From Ilumatobacteraceae bacterium (lineage in GTDB: Bacteria; Actinomycetota; Acidimicrobiia; Acidimicrobiales; Ilumatobacteraceae), in NCBI GenBank assembly GCA_025463305.1, contig JAOBWK010000019.1, forward strand, positions 48,292 through 112,291: a stretch of DNA of 64,000 nt. The letters run 5' to 3'. This document shows, in pieces, positions 1 through 8,070 of the stretch. Each line of letters starts with the position of its first letter. The first letter of the stretch is position 1. The notes beneath the pieces are model-generated. The model made no database searches and was not told where the DNA came from. It saw only the letters and a list, made by a program, of their open reading frames with translations. The position numbers were made by a program, and so were the translations under genes.

Positions 1-561
1 TGGGCGCCGGTGAACTTCCCCGACTTCGCCGCCCACTTCGACGTCAACGAGTTCGGCGACGGCCGCCGCTGGCACGAGGTCGGCGCGATCGCCCGCCACG
101 GCCACGAGGTCGAGATGATGCGCACCGTCGACTACCGCATCGACTGGCAGCCCGGCACCCGCTACGCGTCGGCGTTCGAGTACGACCTCGTCGGGTGGGA
201 CGGCACGGTCGCGACCATCAGCCTCGTCCCGATCTTCAACTTCCAGATGAGCGGCATCGGCTACGGCCATCCCGAGTGGAACCACGGCTCGTGGCGCGGC
301 GAGTCGGCCGTCGGCGGCCAGCGCCTGACGCTGCCCGTCGACGATCCCCTGAGCCGCGAGAACGTGCACGTCCAGACCCTCTGCCGGGCCACGTACCGCG
401 ACACGGCCGGCGTGACCGCCGAGGGCACCGGCATCCTCGAGCTGCTCTGCGTCGGCGACCACCCCACGGGCCTCCGCGGCATTCTCGACGGCTACCAGCC
501 CTCACGGTCGGAGTCGCGGCCTATGTGTGGCGGACCGTCATGCCGCCGTCGACGGGGATGA
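1..561 (+). CDS. C-terminal part of an uncharacterised protein (5' truncated)
   Basis: The reading frame is open from the first base of the window, so the start lies to the left. About 187 residues are visible. They are rich in Trp, Tyr, His and Gly, with a run around bases 245-300 (SGIGYGHPEWNHGSW) that recalls the C-terminal half of lipocalin/AttH-like or DUF7064-type proteins of actinobacteria; I could not confirm the family. No signal peptide or membrane segment is visible in this part. The last residues are Arg/Ser/Gly-rich and the stop lies 41 bases inside the convergent SDR gene, so the true domain probably ends near the GILDGYQPS segment. Function unknown. Confidence 0.6.
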   Translation, partial: WAPVNFPDFAAHFDVNEFGDGRRWHEVGAIARHGHEVEMMRTVDYRIDWQPGTRYASAFEYDLVGWDGTVATISLVPIFNFQMSGIGYGHPEWNHGSWRGESAVGGQRLTLPVDDPLSRENVHVQTLCRATYRDTAGVTAEGTGILELLCVGDHPTGLRGILDGYQPSRSESRPMCGGPSCRRRRG

Positions 562-1315
562 CCGCACCGTTGACGAAGCTCGATGCCGGGAGGCACAGGC
601 TGAGGGTCATGTGCGCGACCTCCTCCGGATCGCCGTAGCGCCGCAGCGGGACGCGGCGCTTGGCGTACGTGGCCTTCGCGACCTCGTCGATGCCGGCGGT
701 CATGTCGGTGTTGATCGGGCCAGGGCAGACGCAGTTGACGGTGATCCCGTGGCGGCCGAGCTCGACGGCGAAGCTGCGGGTGAGGCCGGCGACACCGGCC
801 TTCGACGCCGAGTACGCGGCGATGCCGGCGGTGGCCACGATCGACTCCGTGGACGCGATGTTGACGACGCGTCCCGAGCCGGACGCCTGCAGCGCCGGCA
901 GGCACAGCCGGATCAAGCGCGCGTGCGCGGTGAGGTTCACGTCGAGCGTGGTGGCCCAGTTCGACTCGAACGACTCCTCGTCCTGGAACGCCGAGTTGAT
1001 CAGCGAGACGCCCGCATTGTTGATGAGCACGTCGATGCCGCCGAACGCCTCGAGCGTCGTGGCCACCAGCGCCTTCAGCGCGTCGAGGCGGCTGACATCG
1101 GCCACCACGCCGAGCACCGCGTCGGCGCCGTGCACCTCGGCGATCTCGTCGACCACGGCCTGCACGCGTGACGCGCCGAGGTCGGCCACGACCACGCGGG
1201 CACCCTCGTCGGCGAAGAGGTGGGCGGTGGCCCGGCCCATGCCCGACGCGGCCCCGGTGACGATCACCCGCTTGCCGGCGACGGAACGGGACAGCGAGGT
1301 CAATCGAGCGGCCAT
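521..1315 (-). CDS. Short-chain dehydrogenase/reductase (SDR)
   Basis: A 264-residue classical SDR, the usual length for the family. The cofactor motif TGAASGMG is at residues 20-27, the NNAG motif at 99-102, and the catalytic YSASK (Tyr168, Lys172) follows the Ser-containing NIAST strand. An Asp (D45) at the end of the second beta-strand suggests NAD(H) rather than NADP(H). The C-terminus has the common PVDGGM segment. It therefore oxidises or reduces an alcohol/ketone pair in the cytosol; the substrate cannot be read from sequence. It is transcribed towards the preceding truncated gene, overlapping its end, and lies just downstream of the cyclic-nucleotide-binding gene on the same strand. 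Confidence 0.9.
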   Translation of the reverse strand: MAARLTSLSRSVAGKRVIVTGAASGMGRATAHLFADEGARVVVADLGASRVQAVVDEIAEVHGADAVLGVVADVSRLDALKALVATTLEAFGGIDVLINNAGVSLINSAFQDEESFESNWATTLDVNLTAHARLIRLCLPALQASGSGRVVNIASTESIVATAGIAAYSASKAGVAGLTRSFAVELGRHGITVNCVCPGPINTDMTAGIDEVAKATYAKRRVPLRRYGDPEEVAHMTLSLCLPASSFVNGAVIPVDGGMTVRHT

Positions 1316-1354
1316 CGCCGCGACACTACGAAGCGCGGGCGCGGACCGCCGTGT

Positions 1355-1780
1355 TCAGGCTGCGGTGTTGAGGCGCTGGCGCTCGTTGGCCGTCGCGATG
1401 ATGCGCTCTGCTGCCGTGGGCACGGCGTCGAGGAACGCGAAGAACTCCTGCGTCGAGCCGGCGTAGGCGCGCACGGGCGTGCACGTCGTCACCGTCGCGG
1501 TTCGGTTGGTGCGGTGCAGCAGCGCCATCTCGCCGACGACGTCGCCGCGGGTGGCGACGTTGAGCAACGCCACGCCATCGGCGTCGGCGCGGGTGACGGC
1601 GAGCTCGCCGCCGCACACGATGAGGAACTCGCGACCGTGGGTGTCCTGGCGGACGACGATCTCACCGGCCGGGATGTCGACCAGCGTCAACAGCTGCGCC
1701 GCCTGCTTGAGCTCGGTGAGGCTGGCGCCGGCGAGCAGCTCGAGCTCGGCCAGTGATTGGAGGTGATCGGGTGTGCGCAT
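1355..1780 (-). CDS. Cyclic-nucleotide-binding domain protein (CNBD only)
   Basis: A 141-residue protein made almost entirely of one CAP-like cyclic-nucleotide-binding domain. The phosphate-binding cassette is visible at residues 79-97 (GDVVGEMALLHRTNRTATV): the Gly-Glu pair and the Arg are the positions that contact cyclic nucleotide in CAP and PKA. No helix-turn-helix, kinase or membrane domain is attached, so it probably acts as a stand-alone sensor. The ATG at 1780 was chosen over a longer frame because a good AAGGA site sits just upstream of it. The 137-base gap to the divergent TetR gene must carry both promoters. Confidence 0.8.
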   Translation of the reverse strand: MRTPDHLQSLAELELLAGASLTELKQAAQLLTLVDIPAGEIVVRQDTHGREFLIVCGGELAVTRADADGVALLNVATRGDVVGEMALLHRTNRTATVTTCTPVRAYAGSTQEFFAFLDAVPTAAERIIATANERQRLNTAA

Positions 1781-1916
1781 GTCGGTTCCTTCGGTCTGCC
1801 CGCCTGAGGATGTGGACCAGCACTCTCGACGGTACGGAAGGGGTGTGTCTTGAGGATGACGACGATGTGAACACGCCACCACGAGCGGTGATATCCGTCA
1901 CGTGAACAGCAGGTGA

Positions 1917-3011
1917 GTGCCGCGATCTGTGATGCGCACGCTTGTAGCGTTCGAGCCAGTGAAGAAGCAGACGGTCGAAGAACGCCGCAACGAGATCCTC
2001 GAGACCACGTGCGAAGTCGTGATCGAACGCGGCTTCGCCGGCACGCGCATCGCCGACGTCGCCAAACGGCTCAGCGTGTCGACCAGCCTGATCCACTACC
2101 ACTACGACTCGAAGGAGCAGCTGCTCGCCGAGGCGTTCAGCTACTACGCGCGCAAGGACCTCGCCGCGCTCGATCACGAGATCGAGACCGCACCCACGGC
2201 CCTCGCCCAGCTCGACCGGGCGATCCAGAACTACGTGCCCGAGGGCAGCGACGACGTCGAGTGGATGCTGTGGATCGACGCATGGGGCGAGGCGCTGCGG
2301 AACCCGCTGATGAAGAAGATCAGCCAGGAGCTCGACGAGCAATCGGTCGCCCTGCTCGAGCGGGTGCTCACCGCCGGAGTGACGTCTGGCGAGTTCCGCT
2401 GCCCGAACCCGGCCTCGAGCGCGCTCCGCCTCACCGGCCTCATCGACGGCCTCGCCATCCAGTTCGCCGCGCACAACGACCTGCTCACCCGCGACGGCTT
2501 CATCGACCACGTGCGCTGGCTCGCCGCGGCCGAGGTCGGCGTCGACATCAGCGCGTTCGACGTCACCCATGTGCCGCCCGAGCCCGCCGCCCGCCCGCTG
2601 TCCGTCGTCACGGATCTCGCCCTGCGCCGGCTCGTCACCACCTACTGCGACACCGTCAACCGGCTCGACGCAGATGGCTTCATGGCGCTGTGGACGAACG
2701 ACGCCAACTGGGACAACGGCCGCACCAAGCCGATCAGTGGCCGGGCCAACATCGGCACGGCGTTCACCAAGGCGGGCAAGGGTTGCGAGTGGATCGTGCA
2801 CGTCGAGCCACTCGCGGTGTTCGAGATCGACGAGGACGCCGGCGAGGGCAGCGGCCGGGTCACCGTGCAGGAGCGCATCCGCTTCACCGATGGCTCCGAC
2901 GCCAGCGTGCTCGGCACGTACCACGACCGCTACATCCGCGGTCGCACCGGCTGGCAGTTCGCCGAGCGCCGGCTCGAGATCGCCGACGCCCAGCCGCCGG
3001 TCAGGGCTTGA
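1917..3011 (+). CDS. TetR-family regulator fused to a SnoaL-like (NTF2-fold) domain
   Basis: Residues about 20-65 form a TetR helix-turn-helix (segment RIADVAKRLSVSTSLIHYHY is typical), followed by an all-helical ligand domain to about residue 210. The last 130 residues (from about 230) look like a SnoaL/NTF2-fold polyketide-cyclase-like domain, with the usual LVTTYCDTVNRLDADGFMALW opening and a C-terminal beta segment. A regulator carrying its own small-molecule-binding or enzyme-like pocket is unusual; at 364 residues it is far longer than a normal TetR (about 200). The start is uncertain: GTG at 1917, ATG at 1932 and GTG at 1959 are all in frame and none has a strong ribosome-binding site. 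The 3' end overlaps the convergent methyltransferase by 11 bases. Confidence 0.82.
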   Translation: MPRSVMRTLVAFEPVKKQTVEERRNEILETTCEVVIERGFAGTRIADVAKRLSVSTSLIHYHYDSKEQLLAEAFSYYARKDLAALDHEIETAPTALAQLDRAIQNYVPEGSDDVEWMLWIDAWGEALRNPLMKKISQELDEQSVALLERVLTAGVTSGEFRCPNPASSALRLTGLIDGLAIQFAAHNDLLTRDGFIDHVRWLAAAEVGVDISAFDVTHVPPEPAARPLSVVTDLALRRLVTTYCDTVNRLDADGFMALWTNDANWDNGRTKPISGRANIGTAFTKAGKGCEWIVHVEPLAVFEIDEDAGEGSGRVTVQERIRFTDGSDASVLGTYHDRYIRGRTGWQFAERRLEIADAQPPVRA

Positions 3012-4113
3012 TCTCGTAGAACGCGTTCACCGCGTTGTCGACATCGAGTCGACGGAAGCGGGTGAAGCCCGCGGCGGCCGACATCCGCCGGGCCGTGTTC
3101 TCGCTGAGGCCGAGCGTGCCGAGGCCGGCACCATCGGCGTCGGACATCGCCGACGACATGCACGACAGCACGCTGATCCCGTACATCAGCGAGGCCATCG
3201 GGTTCTTCGTCGCGTTCTCGGCGAACGTGTCCTGGGCCTTGATGTCGACGAGCAGCCACGTACCGTCCGGTGCGATCGCGGCGCGCAGTGATTCCATCAT
3301 CCGCTGCGGATGGGTCATGTCGTGGATGCAGTCGAACGTGGTGATCAGATCGATCGAGCCGTCGTCCGGCAGTGGTGATCGGCGCGGGTCGGTGAACGTC
3401 GCGTTGCGCACGCCCGACGCGGCGAGCTTGGTCTCGGCGCGGTCGAGCGCGAACCGCGAGATGTCGTAGCCGGTGAAGCGGCTCGCCGGGAAGGCTCCCG
3501 CCATCAGCAGCACCGCTCCCCCGGCGCCGCAACCGACGTCGGCCACCGTGATGCCGGTCTGCAGACGATCGACCACGCCATCGAGCTTCGGCAGCACGGT
3601 GGGCAGCAGGTTGGCGTTGTTCCACGGCTCGAAGCTGCGCTCGATGCCGACCGCGCCCTCGCAGCCGTGGCTGTCGTAGTCGTGGCCGAGCCCGGTGCGG
3701 AAGCTCTCCGGCATCAACTCCACAGCCTCCATCGTCTGCGGCAGGCGGTGGAACAGGCCCATGCCGAACGCCGGATGATCGGGCGTCGCGAGCACGGCGG
3801 CGGCCTCGGGCGTGAGCGAGAAGTGCTCGGTCTCGTCGGCGCTGATCAACCGTGCGGCCGCCTGGTTGTACGCCCACTCGCGCACCCAGCGCTCGTGCAG
3901 ACCGGTGGCTGCGGCGAGCTCCGTCGACGTCATCGGCGCGTCGGCAGCCCGCAGCGCGGCGTACAGCCCGAGCCGGTCGCCGAGGTGGATCATGCCGGAG
4001 GTGACCGCACCCTCGAGCTTGGTGAACAGCTGGTACGAGAACATCGCCAGCCGGTCCGGATCGACGGGCTCCGCGGCGGAGCTGGCGGGTTCGTGGGACG
4101 CCTGATCGGTCAT
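3001..4113 (-). CDS. Class I SAM-dependent methyltransferase with N-terminal winged helix
   Basis: A 370-residue protein. Residues about 40-110 look like the winged-helix dimerisation domain found in front of many O-methyltransferases and in Rv2258c-like proteins (the segment TSTELAAATGLHERWVREW is recognisable). The catalytic Rossmann domain begins near residue 185, with SAM motif I VADVGCGAGG and an acidic end of strand two (GYDISR). Such proteins methylate small molecules; the substrate is not evident. The ATG at 4113 was chosen because the upstream extension of the frame is low-complexity. It ends inside the last codons of the convergent TetR-SnoaL gene and starts 34 bases after the phosphatase on the same strand. 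Confidence 0.85.
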   Translation of the reverse strand: MTDQASHEPASSAAEPVDPDRLAMFSYQLFTKLEGAVTSGMIHLGDRLGLYAALRAADAPMTSTELAAATGLHERWVREWAYNQAAARLISADETEHFSLTPEAAAVLATPDHPAFGMGLFHRLPQTMEAVELMPESFRTGLGHDYDSHGCEGAVGIERSFEPWNNANLLPTVLPKLDGVVDRLQTGITVADVGCGAGGAVLLMAGAFPASRFTGYDISRFALDRAETKLAASGVRNATFTDPRRSPLPDDGSIDLITTFDCIHDMTHPQRMMESLRAAIAPDGTWLLVDIKAQDTFAENATKNPMASLMYGISVLSCMSSAMSDADGAGLGTLGLSENTARRMSAAAGFTRFRRLDVDNAVNAFYEIKP

Positions 4114-4147
4114 CGCCGCACGGTACTGCGGCTCCGGTCGCGGATGC

Positions 4148-4831
4148 TCAGCGGGTGCGGTCGTCGTGGGCGAGGTGCTCGACATCGCCGAGGCGCGACA
4201 CCGCGAACGTGTAGCCGTCGCCGAGCTCCAGCGCCTCGAGGCGGGTGATGGATGCATGGCCGAGCACGAACCGGTCCCACTCCCACGGTGTCGGCTGCAG
4301 CCCGAGCAGGTAGCTGATCACGGCCGAGTTGGTGCCGGCGTGGGCGACCAGGCAGATCCGCAGGTCCGGCATCGTCATGTTCCACACGGCCAGCTCGCCG
4401 GGGACGGCCGAGATGCCGCGATCGGCCAGGAACTGCGCGCACCCGGTGCGGATCCGGGCGATGAAGTCGCGGTTCGGCTCGCCGCCGAGCTCGGCCAGGC
4501 CATTCCAGCGCTCGTGCGACGGGCGCTTGCGCTCCTCGGCGAACGCGACGTCGGCCTTCTCGCGCGGCGTGCCCTGCCAGACCGGACTGCGGATCTCGCG
4601 CAGCCACTCGTCGACGACCTCGTCGCGGCCGAGGCGGGCGTACAGCGGCGCGGCGGTCTCACGGGCGCGCTGCAGTGGCGAGACGAGGATCTCGTCGAAC
4701 GTCTCCTCGGCGAGCGCATCGGCCATGTTCGCGGCCTGACGACGGCCCCGCTCAGTGAGGCGGGGATGGTCGATGTTCAACCCGTCGACGACCCATTCGG
4801 GTTCTCCGTGACGGACGAGCACGATCTCCAT
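4148..4831 (-). CDS. Histidine phosphatase (phosphoglycerate-mutase-like) superfamily protein
   Basis: A 227-residue cytosolic enzyme of the branch-1 histidine phosphatases. The phospho-acceptor motif LVRHGEPEW starts at residue 5 (His8), the second Arg lies in SPLQRARET, and the second active-site His is in the segment CLVAHAGTN. These enzymes transfer or hydrolyse phosphate on sugars, alcohols or metabolite phosphates; substrate cannot be assigned, and a true glycolytic mutase is less likely because flanking family signatures are weak. The ATG at 4831 puts the RHG motif at its usual position very close to the N-terminus. It is divergent from the DUF2510 gene and upstream of the methyltransferase. 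Confidence 0.85.
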   Translation of the reverse strand: MEIVLVRHGEPEWVVDGLNIDHPRLTERGRRQAANMADALAEETFDEILVSPLQRARETAAPLYARLGRDEVVDEWLREIRSPVWQGTPREKADVAFAEERKRPSHERWNGLAELGGEPNRDFIARIRTGCAQFLADRGISAVPGELAVWNMTMPDLRICLVAHAGTNSAVISYLLGLQPTPWEWDRFVLGHASITRLEALELGDGYTFAVSRLGDVEHLAHDDRTR

Positions 4832-4890
4832 GGGCAGCAAGCTAACGGCGAGCACCGCCGAACGCCCGGGAGCCATTAGCGTCATCCGCC

Positions 4891-5706
4891 GTGGATCAGG
4901 TCCCCTCGCCGCAGGCACCGGCTCCCCCCGCTCCGTCCGCGCCCGCGTACCGAGCCGACTGGTACCCGGATCCCACCGGCCGCTACGAGTTCCGCTACCA
5001 CAACGGCCAGATCTGGACCGGCGACGTGTCGGTCGACGGCCACCGCTTCCACGACTCGCTCGCCACCCCGGCGCCAGCAGTGTTCGCCCCCGCAGTGCCC
5101 GCCGGCTACGTGGGTCACTTCGCTCCCTCGTCGGGCACGGGCAAGGCGCGGGCCGCGTTCGTGCTGGGGCTGTGCGCGTTCCTCATCGGTTGGGTGCCGT
5201 TCCTGGTCGTGCTCGCCATCGTGGCTGCCATCGTCGGGCTCGTCCTCGGCATCGGCGTGCTGCGGCGCGATGCACGGCTGCGGCACGACGGTGCCACCGT
5301 CCTGCCGGGCCACGGCTACGCGGTGGCCGGCGTGATCCTCGCCCCACTGGCGCTCGCGGTCTCGGTCCTCGGCGTGTGGCTGAGCGTGGTCGCGTTCCGC
5401 GAGGTCGACCGGTTCGCCAACGTCGGCGAGTACACCACCAACGACACCTCGTGCACCGCCGCCGACGGCCTGGCCACCTATCGCGGCACGATCACCAACG
5501 AGTCCGGGTCCACCCGCTCCTACGTCGTGACCGTCGAGTTCCTGCGCCCGAACACCTCGACCCGGCTGCACATCACGAGCACCGAGGTCGACGATGTCGC
5601 GTCGGGCGCGACGGCCGATGTCGTCGTGAACGAGCCGGCATCGGAGGATCAGCTCGGCTGCAACGTCGTGTCCGTCACCGGCCCGCTGCCGTTCGGCCAG
5701 AGCTGA
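4891..5706 (+). CDS. DUF2510-containing membrane protein
   Basis: A 271-residue protein with a GTG start. It opens with a Pro/Ala-rich stretch, then a DUF2510 motif at about residues 24-45 (WYPDPTGRYEFRYHNGQIWT), a short tryptophan-rich module common in actinobacterial membrane proteins. Two or three hydrophobic segments follow (about residues 88-122 and 143-170; part of this resembles DUF4190), leaving a C-terminal domain of about 95 residues that is probably outside the membrane and carries a Cys pair (C184-ish and C255-ish). The C-terminal part resembles FxLYD-type beta domains. Role unknown, probably envelope-associated. Confidence 0.75.
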   Translation: MDQVPSPQAPAPPAPSAPAYRADWYPDPTGRYEFRYHNGQIWTGDVSVDGHRFHDSLATPAPAVFAPAVPAGYVGHFAPSSGTGKARAAFVLGLCAFLIGWVPFLVVLAIVAAIVGLVLGIGVLRRDARLRHDGATVLPGHGYAVAGVILAPLALAVSVLGVWLSVVAFREVDRFANVGEYTTNDTSCTAADGLATYRGTITNESGSTRSYVVTVEFLRPNTSTRLHITSTEVDDVASGATADVVVNEPASEDQLGCNVVSVTGPLPFGQS

Positions 5707-5710
5707 CCGC

Positions 5711-6199
5711 TCAGCCGGTGGCCGCCGGCGCCGTGGTCTCGGTGGCTCCACACTCGGTGTCGCCGTACGCGCGCAGCTGGTCGAGCGACGCCTGGACGGC
5801 GTCCGTGCTGAGCGCGGTGTAGGCCTCGACGCCCGCCGAGTCGGCCTGCAGCTTGGACAGGTCGTAGCTGTACTTCGCCATCAGCTGGTCGAACTGCTCG
5901 AGGAACGTGGCCGCCACGGTGACGTCGGCGACGATGCCGGTCGGCGCCTGCTGCTCCAGCGACTTGGCCTGCGCCACGAGCCGCTCCACCGCCGCCTTGG
6001 CGGTGGCCTCGTCGCCGGAGTTGACGTCCTTGTCGAGGTTGTCGTTCGAGGCCCGGAACGCGATCAGGAGGCCGCAGAACGTCTCCTTCGATCCCCCGCC
6101 CGCCGGCTTGGTGGTCGACGTCGTCGAGCTGCTGCTGCACCCGGCGACCAGTGCCGTCGTCGTCGCGAGGAGCAGCAGGCCGCGCAGGGGTCGTCGCAT
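5711..6199 (-). CDS. Putative lipoprotein
   Basis: A 162-residue secreted lipoprotein. The N-terminus MRRPLRG is positively charged, a hydrophobic core follows, and the lipobox LVAGC places the lipidated Cys at residue 21. After a Ser/Thr linker, the mature part is mostly helical, with two Cys (about residues 42 and 150) that could pair. I do not recognise the family. The start at 6199 is set by the signal peptide; the longer open frame upstream belongs to the ABC gene's opposite frame. It is convergent with the DUF2510 protein and only 51 bases downstream of the ABC transporter pair. Confidence 0.75.
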   Translation of the reverse strand: MRRPLRGLLLLATTTALVAGCSSSSTTSTTKPAGGGSKETFCGLLIAFRASNDNLDKDVNSGDEATAKAAVERLVAQAKSLEQQAPTGIVADVTVAATFLEQFDQLMAKYSYDLSKLQADSAGVEAYTALSTDAVQASLDQLRAYGDTECGATETTAPAATG

Positions 6200-6249
6200 G
6201 GCCCGCACGCTATCGATGCCGCGCGGCCCGTGGGCCGCGAGCCGAGCGG

Positions 6250-8070
6250 TCAGGTCGATGTCGACGACACCCATGCCGTGAACAGCTCGGCGTAACGACC
6301 GCCGGCGGCCACGAGCTCGTCGTGGTGGCCGTCCTCGATGAGCCGTCCGTGCTCGAGCACCAGCACCCGATCGGCGCGCATCGCCGTCGAGAGGCGGTGG
6401 GCGATCGAGATCGTCGTGCGCCCCTCGGCGAGCCGCTCGAGCGCGCGCGACATCCGCACCTCGGTGAGCGCATCGACCGACGAGGTGGCCTCGTCGAGGA
6501 TCAGCACGTCGGGATCGGCCACGGACGCGCGCAGCAAGGCCACCAGCTGCCGCTCGCCGGCCGAGAGCTGCGAACCGCGCTCGCCGACGGGCGTCTGCAG
6601 GCCCTCCGGCATCGTGGCCAGCCACTCATCGAGGTCCAGCGCCGTGACCGCGCGCTCGAGGTCGGGCAGCGACGTGCCCGGCAAGGCGAACCCGAGGTTC
6701 GCCGCGATCGTGTCGTCGAACAGGAACGGCTCCTGCGGCACGACCACGAGACGCTTGCGGAGCTCGTCGTTGGCGACGAACGTGAGCGGGACGCCGCCGA
6801 GGGCGATCTGGCCGACGAGCGGGTCGGCGAAGCGGGCGAGGAGCCGGCCGAGGGTGGTCTTGCCGGAGCCGGTGGACCCGACGAGGGCCACCTGCTGGCC
6901 GGCCGGGATGATGGCCGAGACGCCGATGAGCACCGGCTCGTCGTCGCCACCGCCGGACTCCAAAACGTCGCGGCTTCGGTAGCGGAACGTGACGTCGTTG
7001 ACGTGGATCGACAGCGGCCCCTCGGGCAGCGCACGCGGCGAGTCCGCCTGCAGCGGCCCGATCGGGAGGTCGAGGATGCCGAGCAGGCGGCGCAGGCCGG
7101 CGACCGCGGTCTGGGTCTGGTCGAGCACCTCCGTGAACTCGGCGATCGGCTCGAGGAACCGGTAGGTCAGGAACACGAAGCCCACCAGCGCGCCGGCGGA
7201 CATGCCGCCGCCGGGTCCGCGGGCGACCCCCACACCGACGACCGCGGCGACGGTGAGCGCACTGAACACCTCGCCCGACGGGAACAGGAACGCACCGATC
7301 GTGCCGGCGCGCACGAACGCATCGGCGCGCTGCTTGGCGATCACCTTCGTCCGCTCGGCCATGATCGGTCCCGCGCCGTACGCACGGAGCGTCTCCGCGC
7401 CGGTGACCACCTCGGTGACCGAGCCGAGCAGATCGGCGTTGCGCGCACGCGCCCGGTCGTACGCTGCGGCGAGGAAGCGCTGCACGAAGCGCAGCACCCA
7501 GACGAGCGGCAGGCCGACGACGAACGCGATCAGCGCGAGGACCCAGTCGTACGACAGCATCACGGCCGCGACGATGAGCATCAGCGCGCCGTCGAGCAGC
7601 CAGGCGAGTCCGCCCCACTGGAAGAACTCGGCGAGCGTCTCCACGTCGGAGGTGACGCGGGCGACGAGCGCGCCACGCCGTTCGTCGCTGTGGTCGGCGA
7701 GGCTCAGCCGGTGGATGTGCGCGATGACGCGCACGCGCAGGTCGTACAGCGCACCCTCGCTCCGCCGGCCGAGGCGCCGCACCGCGGCCCGCTGCGCGAT
7801 CGCGCCGAGGATGACCGATCCCGCGGCGATCGCGCACAGCACCGTGACGAAGCCCATCCGCACGCCCGCGGTCGTGAAGCCGTGGTCGATGGCCTGTTGC
7901 ACGGTGATCGGGATGACGACCCGTCCGGCAGCGCCCACCAGCGCGTAGGCGATGGTCCGGCCGATGCCTTGGCGGAGGCGTGGTGCCTCCTGGACCCCGC
8001 GGCTGAGGATGCGTGCGGTGCCGAGTCGCCCACCGAGCTCTTCGTCCTCCACCCAGCCACTCCCCGACAT
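6250..8070 (-). CDS. ABC exporter half-transporter, subunit with the canonical ATP-site residues
   Basis: A 606-residue type IV ABC exporter: six-helix membrane domain (about residues 35-320) followed by a nucleotide-binding domain. Walker A GSTGSGKTT lies near residue 400, Walker B VLILDEATSS near 520 keeps the catalytic Glu, and the switch His is present in IAHRLST. The signature is LSAGE rather than LSGGQ. The start codon shares its A with the stop of the partner gene (TGATG arrangement), so the two are translationally coupled and should form a heterodimer. Substrate unknown; heterodimeric exporters of this type often move drugs, lipids or peptides. Confidence 0.92.
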   Translation of the reverse strand: MSGSGWVEDEELGGRLGTARILSRGVQEAPRLRQGIGRTIAYALVGAAGRVVIPITVQQAIDHGFTTAGVRMGFVTVLCAIAAGSVILGAIAQRAAVRRLGRRSEGALYDLRVRVIAHIHRLSLADHSDERRGALVARVTSDVETLAEFFQWGGLAWLLDGALMLIVAAVMLSYDWVLALIAFVVGLPLVWVLRFVQRFLAAAYDRARARNADLLGSVTEVVTGAETLRAYGAGPIMAERTKVIAKQRADAFVRAGTIGAFLFPSGEVFSALTVAAVVGVGVARGPGGGMSAGALVGFVFLTYRFLEPIAEFTEVLDQTQTAVAGLRRLLGILDLPIGPLQADSPRALPEGPLSIHVNDVTFRYRSRDVLESGGGDDEPVLIGVSAIIPAGQQVALVGSTGSGKTTLGRLLARFADPLVGQIALGGVPLTFVANDELRKRLVVVPQEPFLFDDTIAANLGFALPGTSLPDLERAVTALDLDEWLATMPEGLQTPVGERGSQLSAGERQLVALLRASVADPDVLILDEATSSVDALTEVRMSRALERLAEGRTTISIAHRLSTAMRADRVLVLEHGRLIEDGHHDELVAAGGRYAELFTAWVSSTST

